A stretch of DNA of 64,000 nucleotides from Sulfurimicrobium sp964384915 (lineage in GTDB: Bacteria > Pseudomonadota > Gammaproteobacteria > Burkholderiales > Sulfuricellaceae). This document shows, one piece after another, positions 16,798 through 25,985 of this stretch. The stretch's first letter is position 1. Every line of letters begins with the position of its first letter. A model generated the notes under the pieces. It ran no database searches. It saw nothing but the letters and a program-made list of their open reading frames with translations, and was not told the DNA's origin. The position numbers were made by a program, and so were the translations under genes. The stretch lies in contig CAYLMA010000001.1 in NCBI GenBank assembly GCA_964384915.1, forward strand, positions 1 to 64,000, written 5' to 3'.

Positions 16798-18289
16798 AGT
16801 GACGCGCGGTCTCGGCGTTGATCGCACGAAGACCGACTACAACTCCGTTCGCGCACTCGCGGCATTGATCCTTGCCGGATTGCTGGCCGGTTGTGCCGCC
16901 GGACCCGATTTCAAACGGCCGGCAGCCCCTGATGTACCCAGCTACACAGCGGCGCCTTTGCCGGCGCAAACGGCATCCGCGTCTACGACCTTGGGAGATG
17001 CGCAGCACTTCAGCGCTGGTGCGAGCGTAAGTGCGCAGTGGTGGCATGGCCTGGGTTCATCCAAGCTCGATGCGCTGATAGAGCAGGCTTTTCAGGCCAG
17101 TCCAACGCTGGCTTCTGCCAAGGCCACCTTGCGGCAAGCGGAGGAAATCTATTCAGCGCAGGCGGGATCGACGCTTTATCCGCGGGTTGATGCCGGTATC
17201 GGCGCTCAGCGTCAACGTACAAATCCCAGCACCTTGGGCCAGGTCGGAGATGCGCGGGAATTCAGTCTGTACAACGCCAGTATCGGCGTGCACTACCAAC
17301 TCGACTTGGCCGGTGGCAACCGGCGCGCACTGGAAGCCCTGGCTGCCCGCGCTGACTATCGGCGCTACGAACTGGAAGGTGCGCGGCTGACCTTGGCGGC
17401 GAACATCGTTACCACCGCCATCACCCAAGCTAGGCTCGCCGGGCAAATCCAGTCCACGGAGGCCATTCTTCGCGCCCAGGATGAACAATTGCACCTCACC
17501 CGAGAGCGAGTGCGCCTTGGTCAGGCTGCGCCGGACGATGTACTTGCCTTGCAAACCCAAGTGGAACAGACCCGCGCTGGACTTCCCTTGCTGCGCAAAC
17601 AACTCCAGCAGAACGAACATCTGCTGGCAGTGCTCGCTGGCCGGGCGCCAGGCGCGGGAGGCTTACCCACCTTCACCCTGGAGGAGTTCACCCTTCCGTC
17701 TGACCTGCCGTTGGTTCTGCCGTCCGAATTGGTGCGCCGCCGCCCCGACATTCAGGCCGCAGAAGCCCTATTGCATGCCGCCAACGCAGAATACGGCGTC
17801 GCGGTCGCTAAGTTGTACCCACAACTCAACATCAGCGCCAGCCTCGGTTCGCAGGCATTGAGCACGGGCGCATTGTTCGGCGGCGGCTCGGCGGTATGGA
17901 GTCTCATCGGGCAGTTGACCCAACCGCTTTTCAATCCCGGCTTGCCCGCTGAAAAGCGGGCGTCGTTGGCCGCATTCGATGCGGCGGCAGCAAACTACCA
18001 AAGCGTTGTGCTCGAAGCCCTACGCAATGTGGCCGACGTATTGCGGGCACTGGACAACGATGCACAAACACTGGCTGCACTGGCAACCGCCGATATCGCA
18101 GCGCAGGGCTCTCTGGAATCCATGCAAAGGCAATATGCACTGGGCGCCGCCAGTTATATCCAGTTGCTTACTGCGCAACAGCAGGCGCAACAGAATCGAA
18201 TCAACCTGATCGCGGCTCAGTCACAACGTCTCGTCGATAGCGCCGCTTTGTACCAAGCATTGGGTGGGGGCTGGGTCAACGCGAGTTGA
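16784..18289 (+). CDS. Outer-membrane efflux lipoprotein, NodT/OprM family
   Basis: A 501-residue outer-membrane channel subunit. An N-terminal hydrophobic stretch ends in the lipobox LLAGC (C37). The two OEP repeats with long helices follow, including NIVTTAITQARLAGQ and PLVLPSELVRRRPDIQAAEALLHAANAEYGVA. The start at 16784 gives an unusually long leader before the signal sequence, and a later start is possible. It would supply the exit duct for the adaptor and ABC exporter at the head of the cluster. Confidence 0.92.
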   Translation: MGNAEVTRGLGVDRTKTDYNSVRALAALILAGLLAGCAAGPDFKRPAAPDVPSYTAAPLPAQTASASTTLGDAQHFSAGASVSAQWWHGLGSSKLDALIEQAFQASPTLASAKATLRQAEEIYSAQAGSTLYPRVDAGIGAQRQRTNPSTLGQVGDAREFSLYNASIGVHYQLDLAGGNRRALEALAARADYRRYELEGARLTLAANIVTTAITQARLAGQIQSTEAILRAQDEQLHLTRERVRLGQAAPDDVLALQTQVEQTRAGLPLLRKQLQQNEHLLAVLAGRAPGAGGLPTFTLEEFTLPSDLPLVLPSELVRRRPDIQAAEALLHAANAEYGVAVAKLYPQLNISASLGSQALSTGALFGGGSAVWSLIGQLTQPLFNPGLPAEKRASLAAFDAAAANYQSVVLEALRNVADVLRALDNDAQTLAALATADIAAQGSLESMQRQYALGAASYIQLLTAQQQAQQNRINLIAAQSQRLVDSAALYQALGGGWVNAS

Positions 18290-18352
18290 ACGCTTGTTCT
18301 AGGCCCCACCTTTTTTCGCTCCCGATCGCATGTGCGCATTGTCAAAGAGTCT

Positions 18353-18373
18353 GTGGCTCAAATTGTGAGCCCG
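18353..18373. promoter_or_regulatory. Third copy of the Wadjet-module dyad
   Basis: GTGGCTCA, five bases, then TGAGCCCG. The inner GGCTCA and TGAGCC arms pair perfectly. The site lies in the 89-bp gap between the converging channel gene and jetD. Its first half is identical to the dyads at 24745 and 25785. It could be an operator, a flank marker of the module, or a weak terminator hairpin. Confidence 0.5.
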
Positions 18374-18378
18374 ATAAA

Positions 18379-19242
18379 CTATTTTGCGTGGCGATGAAAA
18401 TACTCTTGCGGGAGCGCCTTGCCGGCGGCATGGATGACATGCCACAGAGGAGCCATACGGGCATCTCCTTGAATCCGCTGCATGGCGTGAGCCGCCATCG
18501 CCACTTGCTCGAGATAGCGCTTGGCAATACCACGGGCGTGAATAATTTCCGCCAAGTCCTGCAGAGAGGGGGCCAAAATCATATCCAGCCTTGGCAAGCC
18601 CGATGCAATTACTAGGCCGGCGGGATCAAAATCGACGAATGCGATAACCGGCAGTCCCGTACCGCTGATCAGAGCATGAACGGCGTCAGCTCGCGCACCA
18701 CCTTGGGTGTCGCCACGATAGATGACGAGCGGATCGCGCGCAGACAAATTGCCCATCACTTCCGGATCCACCGTGTGGATGTCATCAAAGGTTTGCAGGT
18801 TCTCGATTATCAGCAGGGCATCGTGGCCGATTTCGCTTCCGAGAACTGCGTTGAGATCTAACCCTAGGTCGGCGCGATCCGGCAGGGACCAACTGCCACC
18901 GGCAACCCGCAGAACGCGCCCGGGCAATGCTTTCACCCTTAATCTGCCATCCCCGACAGTACGACCTGTAAGCTTTTCGTCCCTAGCGAGCAGCAGACTT
19001 TCAGCTCTCCCTAAGCCCTTCCAGCTATCGGCTGTCGTCGTGGCTGGGTCAATACCCAGTTCCCCCTCGAGGATCCGCCCGATCTCTGCCTTATGCGCGG
19101 CATTGAATACCAGGGAACTCCCCTGCCTGACGCCAAGGTTGTACTCGGTACAAAAAGCACTGATTGCTCGCCCAGAGGTAAAGCGGGTGTCCTGTGAATG
19201 AAAAATCCGCAGCAAGGTATTGATGAGCCGCTTATCCATCAC
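18379..19242 (-). CDS. jetD: JetD-like Toprim nuclease subunit of a Wadjet system
   Basis: A 287-residue protein whose second half holds a Toprim fold: the acidic E147 in LLIIEN and the D204/D206 pair in AFVDFDPAG. In Wadjet complexes the JetD subunit cuts plasmid DNA after the SMC motor has extruded it. This protein is shorter than the roughly 380-residue JetD of type I systems, so its N-terminal arm is reduced. The start is GTG 19242 (ATG 19239 also fits). It overlaps jetA by four bases and has GGAG upstream. Confidence 0.8.
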   Translation of the reverse strand: MMDKRLINTLLRIFHSQDTRFTSGRAISAFCTEYNLGVRQGSSLVFNAAHKAEIGRILEGELGIDPATTTADSWKGLGRAESLLLARDEKLTGRTVGDGRLRVKALPGRVLRVAGGSWSLPDRADLGLDLNAVLGSEIGHDALLIIENLQTFDDIHTVDPEVMGNLSARDPLVIYRGDTQGGARADAVHALISGTGLPVIAFVDFDPAGLVIASGLPRLDMILAPSLQDLAEIIHARGIAKRYLEQVAMAAHAMQRIQGDARMAPLWHVIHAAGKALPQEYFHRHAK

Positions 19243-20456
19243 GCCGGCTCCACATGCACATCACTGACCATGACATTGCCGGTAAATATTGGGTCGGGTG
19301 ACTCCTCGGCGACCACAGCGATTCCGAGCTCCTTCTTCTTTCTTGGCCCGAGATCTTCCAGCACGCATTGCAGCCAGACCGAAACGCTCATGCCGCCGAG
19401 GTCGTTGGGGTGGTCGAAATACCACTCCAAGGCGGATGCGCGGACATTCTGCGACTTGCAGGTGGAGATGAGATTCTCGATAGCCCGCTGGTAAGGCTTG
19501 ATCTGAAGGATTACCGACGGTGCAGGATCCTCCTCAATCAGCGTTCCGCGAGGTCGCTCAACCTGCAAGCGAAGGGTCGGTGGTGCAATGTCACCCGCGA
19601 GATCGGCGAGAGCGTCTGTGTATTCCGGATCTCGCACCCAAGGATGGCTGCGTATGGATAGTCCCGATGCCTTCAGCAGCCAGGGCTGGGGATGAGCGGT
19701 TTCGTCCCATTCCTGCAACTCATAGACAGGATGACGCTCAAGATACAGCCATAGGCTACGCACCCGCCGAGTCCGCTCCTCGATTTCGCGGTACTCAAAC
19801 AGATACTGCTTCAGAATTTCCAAGATGTCGCTCAGATTCTGCCGGAATGAAGGCAGGCGCTCCTGTAGCTGGGCGCGGAACATGGCGGCGATGTTCGCAA
19901 ACGCTCCCTGTGTCTGAATCCGCTCACCCAAATCGGAAAGTGTGAAGAGTTCGATTGCCCTTACTACCTTTTCCGTGCGGCCAATGTAATAGGCATTCTG
20001 GCGCTTCTTCTCGGCCAGGGTGCTCACATTGCCGAAACGGTTTTCGACCAGTGTTCTGAGATGCGCCAGATCGGCAGCCAGGTTGTCGGATATCTCATAG
20101 ATGGACTGGCGGATCTCGTCCTCAATCCGCTCGCGGTCTTCCATTTGCCCTTCATGAGCGACATCGAACAGCGCATTCGTCAGCTGCTCCAGCCGCTCAA
20201 ACGCAACGCCAAGATCGGAGCCAATACCGTACAGCCGTTCGATGTTCAGGGCGGCGTCCAGAAAGCGGCGGAAGGTCGTGTGAAGGGTGTAGGCATCATC
20301 GCCGCGCGGGATGAGCACCTTGTGCTGTTGCAGTAACTCAATCCCTCGGGCGTTCTCCTCGTCCTTAATCAACTCGCTGTTGTAATAGGCGTGGGAAACC
20401 AGACGCTGGTGAGTGGCCAGGCGGCCGATCAGGTGCTTTACACCATCCCGGCTCAA
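19239..20456 (-). CDS. jetA: JetA-like kleisin (MukF-type) subunit of a Wadjet system
   Basis: A 405-residue, mostly helical protein with an N-terminal winged-helix-like region and a middle coiled coil. It sits where the kleisin/MukF partner of an SMC ATPase is expected. In Wadjet the kleisin bridges the two SMC heads and recruits the nuclease. The only suitable start is TTG at 20456-20454, preceded by GGGAGG six bases away and overlapping the jetB stop as TTGA. Family membership is judged from context and size rather than from a diagnostic motif. Confidence 0.75.
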   Translation of the reverse strand: MSRDGVKHLIGRLATHQRLVSHAYYNSELIKDEENARGIELLQQHKVLIPRGDDAYTLHTTFRRFLDAALNIERLYGIGSDLGVAFERLEQLTNALFDVAHEGQMEDRERIEDEIRQSIYEISDNLAADLAHLRTLVENRFGNVSTLAEKKRQNAYYIGRTEKVVRAIELFTLSDLGERIQTQGAFANIAAMFRAQLQERLPSFRQNLSDILEILKQYLFEYREIEERTRRVRSLWLYLERHPVYELQEWDETAHPQPWLLKASGLSIRSHPWVRDPEYTDALADLAGDIAPPTLRLQVERPRGTLIEEDPAPSVILQIKPYQRAIENLISTCKSQNVRASALEWYFDHPNDLGGMSVSVWLQCVLEDLGPRKKKELGIAVVAEESPDPIFTGNVMVSDVHVEPA

Positions 20457-21082
20457 AACAACCTCCCTGTCTCGCCCTCGGATTCTTGGTCTTGTGCCTC
20501 GCGAATGGCCTGCTCATTTTCGGCAAGGAAATCCACGACTTCGTAGAAGTAATCGATCTTGCCGGTGACCTCGAAGCGGTCGCCCTGGCGATCCGGGATG
20601 AGGTAGCCTGTCTTCACCATCTGCTGCAACAAGCGATCCAGCAAGGTGCGCAAGCTGGCATCACTGGAAGCGAACTCCTTCCCCAGCGCCGCGAATCCCC
20701 GCAACATCTCGCCCAGATGCGGGTTCTCTGAAATGTGTAGCAGCGTCTTGGGGAAATCGATCACATCGCCCGTACCAAGGGTTCGATCGGCACGATGTGC
20801 CTGCATGATCAGGTTAAGGAAACCCAGCACAGGCCGAAGCTCGTGTTTCACTTCCTTGAACAGGGATCGGATTTCCGTTCGCTCGCTTGGCCCAACCGTT
20901 CGGTGGGCCGCGTAGTAAGCCTCGCCATGAGCAGTTGCGACAAGGCGCCGGCCGATCTGAGTCAGATAGCCGTCCACCTGGCGACGGGTTGATTCATCGT
21001 CCAGAAATGAAAAGAGATCGGGGTATGCCGTTCGGCAAATAAACGCCCCTTCCAGAAGCTTGATGACCGTCGCTTCAAACAT
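20453..21082 (-). CDS. jetB: JetB-like (MukE-type) subunit of a Wadjet system
   Basis: A 209-residue protein with tandem winged-helix-like segments, such as LLDRLLQQMVKTGYLIPDRQGDRFEVT followed by KIDYFYEVVDFL. This matches the size and make-up of MukE-like KITE proteins that bind the kleisin. The ATG at 21082 is chosen because GGAGGTGGCCA stands directly before it. It overlaps the end of jetC by eight bases. Co-expression with jetC, jetA and jetD supports the assignment. Confidence 0.75.
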   Translation of the reverse strand: MFEATVIKLLEGAFICRTAYPDLFSFLDDESTRRQVDGYLTQIGRRLVATAHGEAYYAAHRTVGPSERTEIRSLFKEVKHELRPVLGFLNLIMQAHRADRTLGTGDVIDFPKTLLHISENPHLGEMLRGFAALGKEFASSDASLRTLLDRLLQQMVKTGYLIPDRQGDRFEVTGKIDYFYEVVDFLAENEQAIREAQDQESEGETGRLF

Positions 21083-24000
21083 TGGCCACCTCCGGTCGGA
21101 AAGTTGCAAGACGCCGCCCTTCCTGAATAGCGTACCGATTCTTCAGGAGGGCCAGGATTTCAGGCTCGGGGTCGGGGAAGGCGGAAACCAAGTGAATTTG
21201 ATTGTCCGCCAACATATCCAGCAGCACTCTCACATTGTCGAGATCAAGATCGCGCAGCTCGTCCAGGGCCCAGACCAGTTGAACTGGTTGGCCGGCGCGA
21301 ATCTTGTTGATCAAGCCGACAAAAACGACGCAGAGAATGAGATAGGAAAGGCCATTGCTGGAAGCATCTCGCAGCTGCCCTTCGTCCTTTACCGTCTTCC
21401 TGGGTTGCCCCACTTCCTCGATATCGATTTCCAGACCAAGCAGGTCTTCCAGCTTCACATCCAGGGTGTGGCGGCCCTGTAGCCAATCACTGACCTGATC
21501 CACCGCATCAGCAAACGCGGGGTCTGGCAAATCGTTGGTGTCCTTGCCAGCCCACACGCTGTACTCCTCATCCAGCTGCTTGATTTTGTCCCAACCATCC
21601 AAGCGATCGAATGAAGTGGTGATACGCACCGCCACACTGCTGATGAAGCGGAAGCGCGTGGATGCCGCCATGTTCTCCTGCAAATCTCTCGAGAAGATGC
21701 TGACCTTGCGCTTGAAGCCATCGAGCCGATCATGGAACTCATGGACGCCCGAGGCGAAATTACGACACTGGCTCAATAGCAACCTGCGGGCATTTTCGTG
21801 TTCGGCGTCGAACCACTCTTGCATGGGAGCAAGCCACAGGAATGGCGAAGCACCGTCCTGATCCGGCCCCAGGTCCAGACGCTTCTTGTCGTAGAACTGG
21901 TAAGGCGTGGTGCCCGGAGATTCAAAGAACACCCGCTTGATCGGTGCCAACGTCTCTCGTGCTCGTGCTTCCTCATTCTGAATATCCAGAAGCAGCCGAT
22001 CCATATCTGCTTCCAAGGCATCCTGGTCTCGTAGCGGTTTGGCCAGCGGCCCGATGGGATCCGCCGGCCACCGAGTCAGCTTGTCTCGGCGCCTGACCAC
22101 GAAGCCATATAGTTTTTCTACCTTGGCCTTTTCCTGATTTACTTGGCCTAGCGCCTTATCCAACGCACCATGCTTGGTCTCGCGTGCCTTTCGTGCCTGG
22201 GACTCCTGCTCCAGCAACTGTTGGACACTGGCTTCCGCCACCTTCAACTCAGCTTCCTTCTCGGATCGGCTTTCCCACTCAGATTTCAGCCAGCGCCGCC
22301 AATCGCCTACCTTGGCCTCATTGGATCGGGCTTTTTGCAACCTCTCCTGCGCCTCTGATTTCTCCTTCTGTAGTTTCTCGAGCGAAGCAGTGTCCACGCC
22401 ACGTGCCTTCAATGCCGAGTCCAACTCCTGATTCAGAGCACCGAGATCCTGATCGCAGGATGATTTTGCTGATGCAATGACCTGATCAATCTCACCGATG
22501 TCGGCTTGAACCTGAGCTTCAATTGCTGCCAAGCGTTTTTTCAACTCGTTCTCGTGATTCTGCTTGCGAGCGCTTCGGTTCGATTTGAGTGTATTCAGGG
22601 CCTGCTTATTCTTATCCAGAGATTGCTGGACTTCCTGCAGTTGCTGTCGGGCACGAATGCCGGCCTGACGAATATCCTCTGCCAATGCCCGCTCCGCCGC
22701 CTCGAAGACTGCCTGGCATGATCGTGCCGTGTTCTCGGCCTGGATATGAAGGCGTTGCTTGTCGTCAGCGGCAGTTTTCGCCTGGCGGACGCGCTCGGAT
22801 TGGGCTTCCAGTTCTTTTTCCCGGGCCTTCGCATCTCGCTGATGCCGCTCGATGGCCCGACCGACTTCCTCGATTTTCTGCCGCAGCACTTCCTCGTCGG
22901 CCGCCCTCGGAACATCTAGCGCAGCCAGATCCAGGCCGATGCCGTACAGAGAAAGCGCATCCTCGCTAACCAGTGTGGGCGTCAGATCCGTGCGTAACAA
23001 CAGTTCCTCGGGTACTACCCTTGCGATGTCCCTAGTCCAGTCCGGACGGTTTTCACGCAAAAAATGCAACAACGTGCCTGGCGCGGCATCTCTGAGCGAG
23101 AGCAGGTGCGCCCGAACCGCTTGATCCTTCCTTTCTCGTTCTCGTAGATCCTGAATCTGGGCATCGATGGCATGGAACGTATCCATCTCTGCGTGATGCG
23201 CGGATTTTGCTTCCCCATATACCGACAGAGCCACGGCAGCGGCATCCACAGCTGCATCACGTTCACTGCGGGCCTGCTCTTTGGCAGCAGCGACCTGGGG
23301 GCTGGCTTGCGGATGCTCAGCCGCTTGCTTCAGCCCGCCCAATTGTTCAACCAGCCCGTCCTTCGCGTTGCTGATCGCTTCTTCCTGTCGCTCGAATTCC
23401 GCAACTATGGCCTGCCATGTCTCATCAGCCGCCTGCCGCGCTTGCGTTTCCTCGTCTCTGCCCCTGACCCGAATCGGCTCTTTCAGTGCATTCTTTTCCC
23501 GCTCCAGAGCATGGAAGGCTTCGATACGCAGATTGCGCAACTCGGCATAACGGTTGGCCAGGTCCTGGGACTCTCCGAGTAGCGCTTTCTCCCGCTTATC
23601 TTTCGTCTCCAGATCTTCGACCAACTGCGGTAAAGCATCCACCAAACGGGCAAGCCCGGGAAGATCGTCTTTCTCGTAGGTACGGTATTGCCTCTCCAAT
23701 CCCTGCAGAGTGCCCTTCAGGCTCTTGACTTGCCCCTCGGCCACGCCTAATTGACTGCCGATTTCGCGCAACTGAGCGTTGGTCTGGTCTTCCAGGAGTT
23801 GCATTTCGCCCTGGATCTCACCTGCCCTTGATTTGGCCTGCTCGATTGCGGCTTCTTGCACCTGCTGCAAACGCGCGAAGTCTGTATGGACGAGCTGAAG
23901 TTGCCGTGCGGCATCTTCGTGGCGCATTTGCGCTGCTTGGAAATCTCGCATGCGTCCGGCCTGTTCCATCACCACTGCGTAGGCTCGGTACTCACGCACC

Positions 24001-24701
24001 CAGTCCTTCATGGTGGTCTTGCTGGATTCAAGCCGGATACTGGTCTTGTCATCGACAATGCAGGAAACGATCATCCGTTTGATGTCGCGGAAATTCGTTA
24101 CCCGCGAAAACATCCCGGTCACGATCTTTTCGACATGGCTCAGACGGCTACCCGGCCCGACGAATGAGAAGTTCGCCGCCAGCGTCCGATGATCACGATT
24201 TCCAGCAACGGCGTTCTGAATGATGGCCCGGTAATCCGAGAGAGCGGTGATTTGCTCGGAACAGAACTCGCCTCGCTTCCGGATGTGGCGGTTGAGATCA
24301 GGGCCGATCACAAGGTCGCCAAACTCGTCGCGGAACCGCTCCAAGGCGAATGGTTGGTCGATAAAGCGGTAGTAAACACTTTCGCCGGAACGGGAAGCAT
24401 GTAACACCACCATGCAGACCTTACCGCGCCGGCTATATTCGAACACGATGAAAGAGGTGGTGTGGGGCAGGTAGTACTGCACGAAGGACTGATTGACACC
24501 GCCGCCCTGCACCAGCTTGTTCGGGCTTTCCCCATAGAACAAGGGGATCAGTCGCAGCAGCGATGTCTTGCCCACGCCATTTGCTCCGGTGAGGGAGGTA
24601 TGGCCGTCTAGCTTTAATTCAGTGATGGCGCCCTTGCGGTAGGCATCGATGAGGATGAGCCGCTGCAGGGCAAAATAATCAGCTTCCGACGTGTTCAACA
24701 A
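21075..24701 (-). CDS. jetC: JetC-like SMC/MukB-type ATPase of a Wadjet system
   Basis: A 1208-residue SMC-like motor. Walker A is GANGVGKTS (residues 39-47). Long coiled coils rich in Glu, Lys, Gln and Arg span roughly residues 270-880. The C-terminal head carries the signature-like SSNGLSYLILC and the Walker B LVWALDELRD. It should extrude DNA loops to test DNA for small circular size. The start is TTG at 24701-24699 with GGGAGG nine bases upstream and an in-frame stop just before it, so no earlier start is possible. It is the first gene of the jetC-jetB-jetA-jetD operon. Confidence 0.88.
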   Translation of the reverse strand: MLNTSEADYFALQRLILIDAYRKGAITELKLDGHTSLTGANGVGKTSLLRLIPLFYGESPNKLVQGGGVNQSFVQYYLPHTTSFIVFEYSRRGKVCMVVLHASRSGESVYYRFIDQPFALERFRDEFGDLVIGPDLNRHIRKRGEFCSEQITALSDYRAIIQNAVAGNRDHRTLAANFSFVGPGSRLSHVEKIVTGMFSRVTNFRDIKRMIVSCIVDDKTSIRLESSKTTMKDWVREYRAYAVVMEQAGRMRDFQAAQMRHEDAARQLQLVHTDFARLQQVQEAAIEQAKSRAGEIQGEMQLLEDQTNAQLREIGSQLGVAEGQVKSLKGTLQGLERQYRTYEKDDLPGLARLVDALPQLVEDLETKDKREKALLGESQDLANRYAELRNLRIEAFHALEREKNALKEPIRVRGRDEETQARQAADETWQAIVAEFERQEEAISNAKDGLVEQLGGLKQAAEHPQASPQVAAAKEQARSERDAAVDAAAVALSVYGEAKSAHHAEMDTFHAIDAQIQDLRERERKDQAVRAHLLSLRDAAPGTLLHFLRENRPDWTRDIARVVPEELLLRTDLTPTLVSEDALSLYGIGLDLAALDVPRAADEEVLRQKIEEVGRAIERHQRDAKAREKELEAQSERVRQAKTAADDKQRLHIQAENTARSCQAVFEAAERALAEDIRQAGIRARQQLQEVQQSLDKNKQALNTLKSNRSARKQNHENELKKRLAAIEAQVQADIGEIDQVIASAKSSCDQDLGALNQELDSALKARGVDTASLEKLQKEKSEAQERLQKARSNEAKVGDWRRWLKSEWESRSEKEAELKVAEASVQQLLEQESQARKARETKHGALDKALGQVNQEKAKVEKLYGFVVRRRDKLTRWPADPIGPLAKPLRDQDALEADMDRLLLDIQNEEARARETLAPIKRVFFESPGTTPYQFYDKKRLDLGPDQDGASPFLWLAPMQEWFDAEHENARRLLLSQCRNFASGVHEFHDRLDGFKRKVSIFSRDLQENMAASTRFRFISSVAVRITTSFDRLDGWDKIKQLDEEYSVWAGKDTNDLPDPAFADAVDQVSDWLQGRHTLDVKLEDLLGLEIDIEEVGQPRKTVKDEGQLRDASSNGLSYLILCVVFVGLINKIRAGQPVQLVWALDELRDLDLDNVRVLLDMLADNQIHLVSAFPDPEPEILALLKNRYAIQEGRRLATFRPEVANV

Positions 24702-24744
24702 TGATCACTACCTCCCATTACGAGCCCCTACCTTAACCAGTGAG

Positions 24745-24765
24745 GTGGCTCAATTACTGCGCCTC
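24745..24765. promoter_or_regulatory. Dyad between wyl and jetC, likely operator
   Basis: GTGGCTCA, ATTAC, TGCGCCTC. Six of eight positions are symmetric. It lies about 45 bases upstream of the jetC start and overlaps the stop codon of the WYL regulator gene, so it is placed to control the Wadjet operon. Confidence 0.6.
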
Positions 24766-25756
24766 ATGAAGTGATCAAATGGCAACCATGGTAGGTTGCC
24801 GCCAGCGCCGCCACTTCGTCCGCAACACTTCGACGTAGCGACTGCGGTGCCTCAACCTCCACATGCCTGCCATGTCGCATGATGTCCATCAGCAACTCGC
24901 GCTCGTCTGCGTAGGGCACCCTCAAGCGATAACTTCCGTCCGGAAGCATTTCTGACTTCTGCTCACCATGCCAACGCTCGGACTGGACCCAACGCGCGCG
25001 CTCGGGTGAGAAGCGGAGCACCGCCCAGTCCTTCGCCTGTCCGGAAAAAATGCCGTAGGCCGACGTAAAATGGCTATCCAGCTTGGACAACGCCACGTTG
25101 CGCGCCTTCTCGCGCAGCACCTTCACCCGCTGGATTGCATCAATCGAGAAGCTGCGTAGGTCGTTGCGCAGATGGCACCAGGCATCCACATACCAGTTGT
25201 CCCGGTAATGAATCAGACGCTGAGGAGAGATCGTTCGAGTATTGGTCTCGTTCCGTCCCCGATTCCAGGCATCGATTTCGATGCGCTTGCGCTCCAGCAG
25301 GGCGATCGTGATGTCGGTGAAGAATCGTGACTCGACTGTCCGCTTGGCCATCGAGAGCAGGCGTACCCGCTGCGTGATCTCAACTGCCGAATGGCCCGAT
25401 GCTTCCAACAGTGCCGCCAAGCGTGCCTGTAGGGGAGCGACATGGGAGGCCAGGATGCCGGGCTCAATGTCGCCTAGCAGCTTGTGGGCGGCCAGCAGGG
25501 CATACAACTCACCTGCCGAGAACCAGAGGCCGGGCAACTCATAGGCGGGGCCTGTGGCCTTGACGTTCTCGAAGTGGTAACCGCCCGCATCCCGATCCCA
25601 GACGATCGGGGCATGGAGCCTGTCCCGCATGTATTCTATGTCCCGCTTGAAGGTGGCGCGGGAAACGTCCAGTTCCTCCAGAAATACCTCGATCGGCACC
25701 ACACGCCGCTCGTGGAGCATCTGGTCAATCTTGTAGAAACGCTCGGTACGATTCAT
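24764..25756 (-). CDS. WYL-domain transcriptional regulator of the Wadjet module
   Basis: A 330-residue regulator with an N-terminal HTH_11-like winged helix (MNRTERFYKIDQMLHERR...VSRATFKRDIEYMRDRL). A WYL domain is centred on IHYRDNWYVDAWCHLRNDLRSF, and a C-terminal WCX extension follows. WYL regulators often control defence operons and bind nucleic acids or nucleotides. It is read in the same direction as jetC and ends about 60 bases before it. A dyad stands upstream of it and another between it and jetC, which suggests control of both transcripts. Confidence 0.9.
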   Translation of the reverse strand: MNRTERFYKIDQMLHERRVVPIEVFLEELDVSRATFKRDIEYMRDRLHAPIVWDRDAGGYHFENVKATGPAYELPGLWFSAGELYALLAAHKLLGDIEPGILASHVAPLQARLAALLEASGHSAVEITQRVRLLSMAKRTVESRFFTDITIALLERKRIEIDAWNRGRNETNTRTISPQRLIHYRDNWYVDAWCHLRNDLRSFSIDAIQRVKVLREKARNVALSKLDSHFTSAYGIFSGQAKDWAVLRFSPERARWVQSERWHGEQKSEMLPDGSYRLRVPYADERELLMDIMRHGRHVEVEAPQSLRRSVADEVAALAATYHGCHLITS

Positions 25757-25784
25757 GGGGCATCAGGCCAAAATGGGGATTGTA

Positions 25785-25805
25785 GTGGCTCATATTTTGC
25801 GCCAC
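25785..25805. promoter_or_regulatory. Dyad upstream of the WYL regulator, likely operator
   Basis: GTGGCTCA, TATTT, TGCGCCAC. Seven of eight arm positions are symmetric, the best of the three copies. It lies 29 bases before the WYL start codon and 180 bases before the divergent hsdM gene, so it could affect both. The rest of the 229-bp region shows no other clear signal. Confidence 0.65.
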
Positions 25806-25985
25806 ACTGGTGAGATAATGCCATCTGCGCAATAAATAACAAGAGATATGGATATTTTGCCTACCCAAAGCCAACAGCCCCAGGTAACGCCTACCAAGCA
25901 CATGCTGCTGGATGCTCGACGAATGCAGAAAATCCCGTTTGCCGCACGGCCAGAACATTACGAAATTTGACTGAATGCTTGGACA

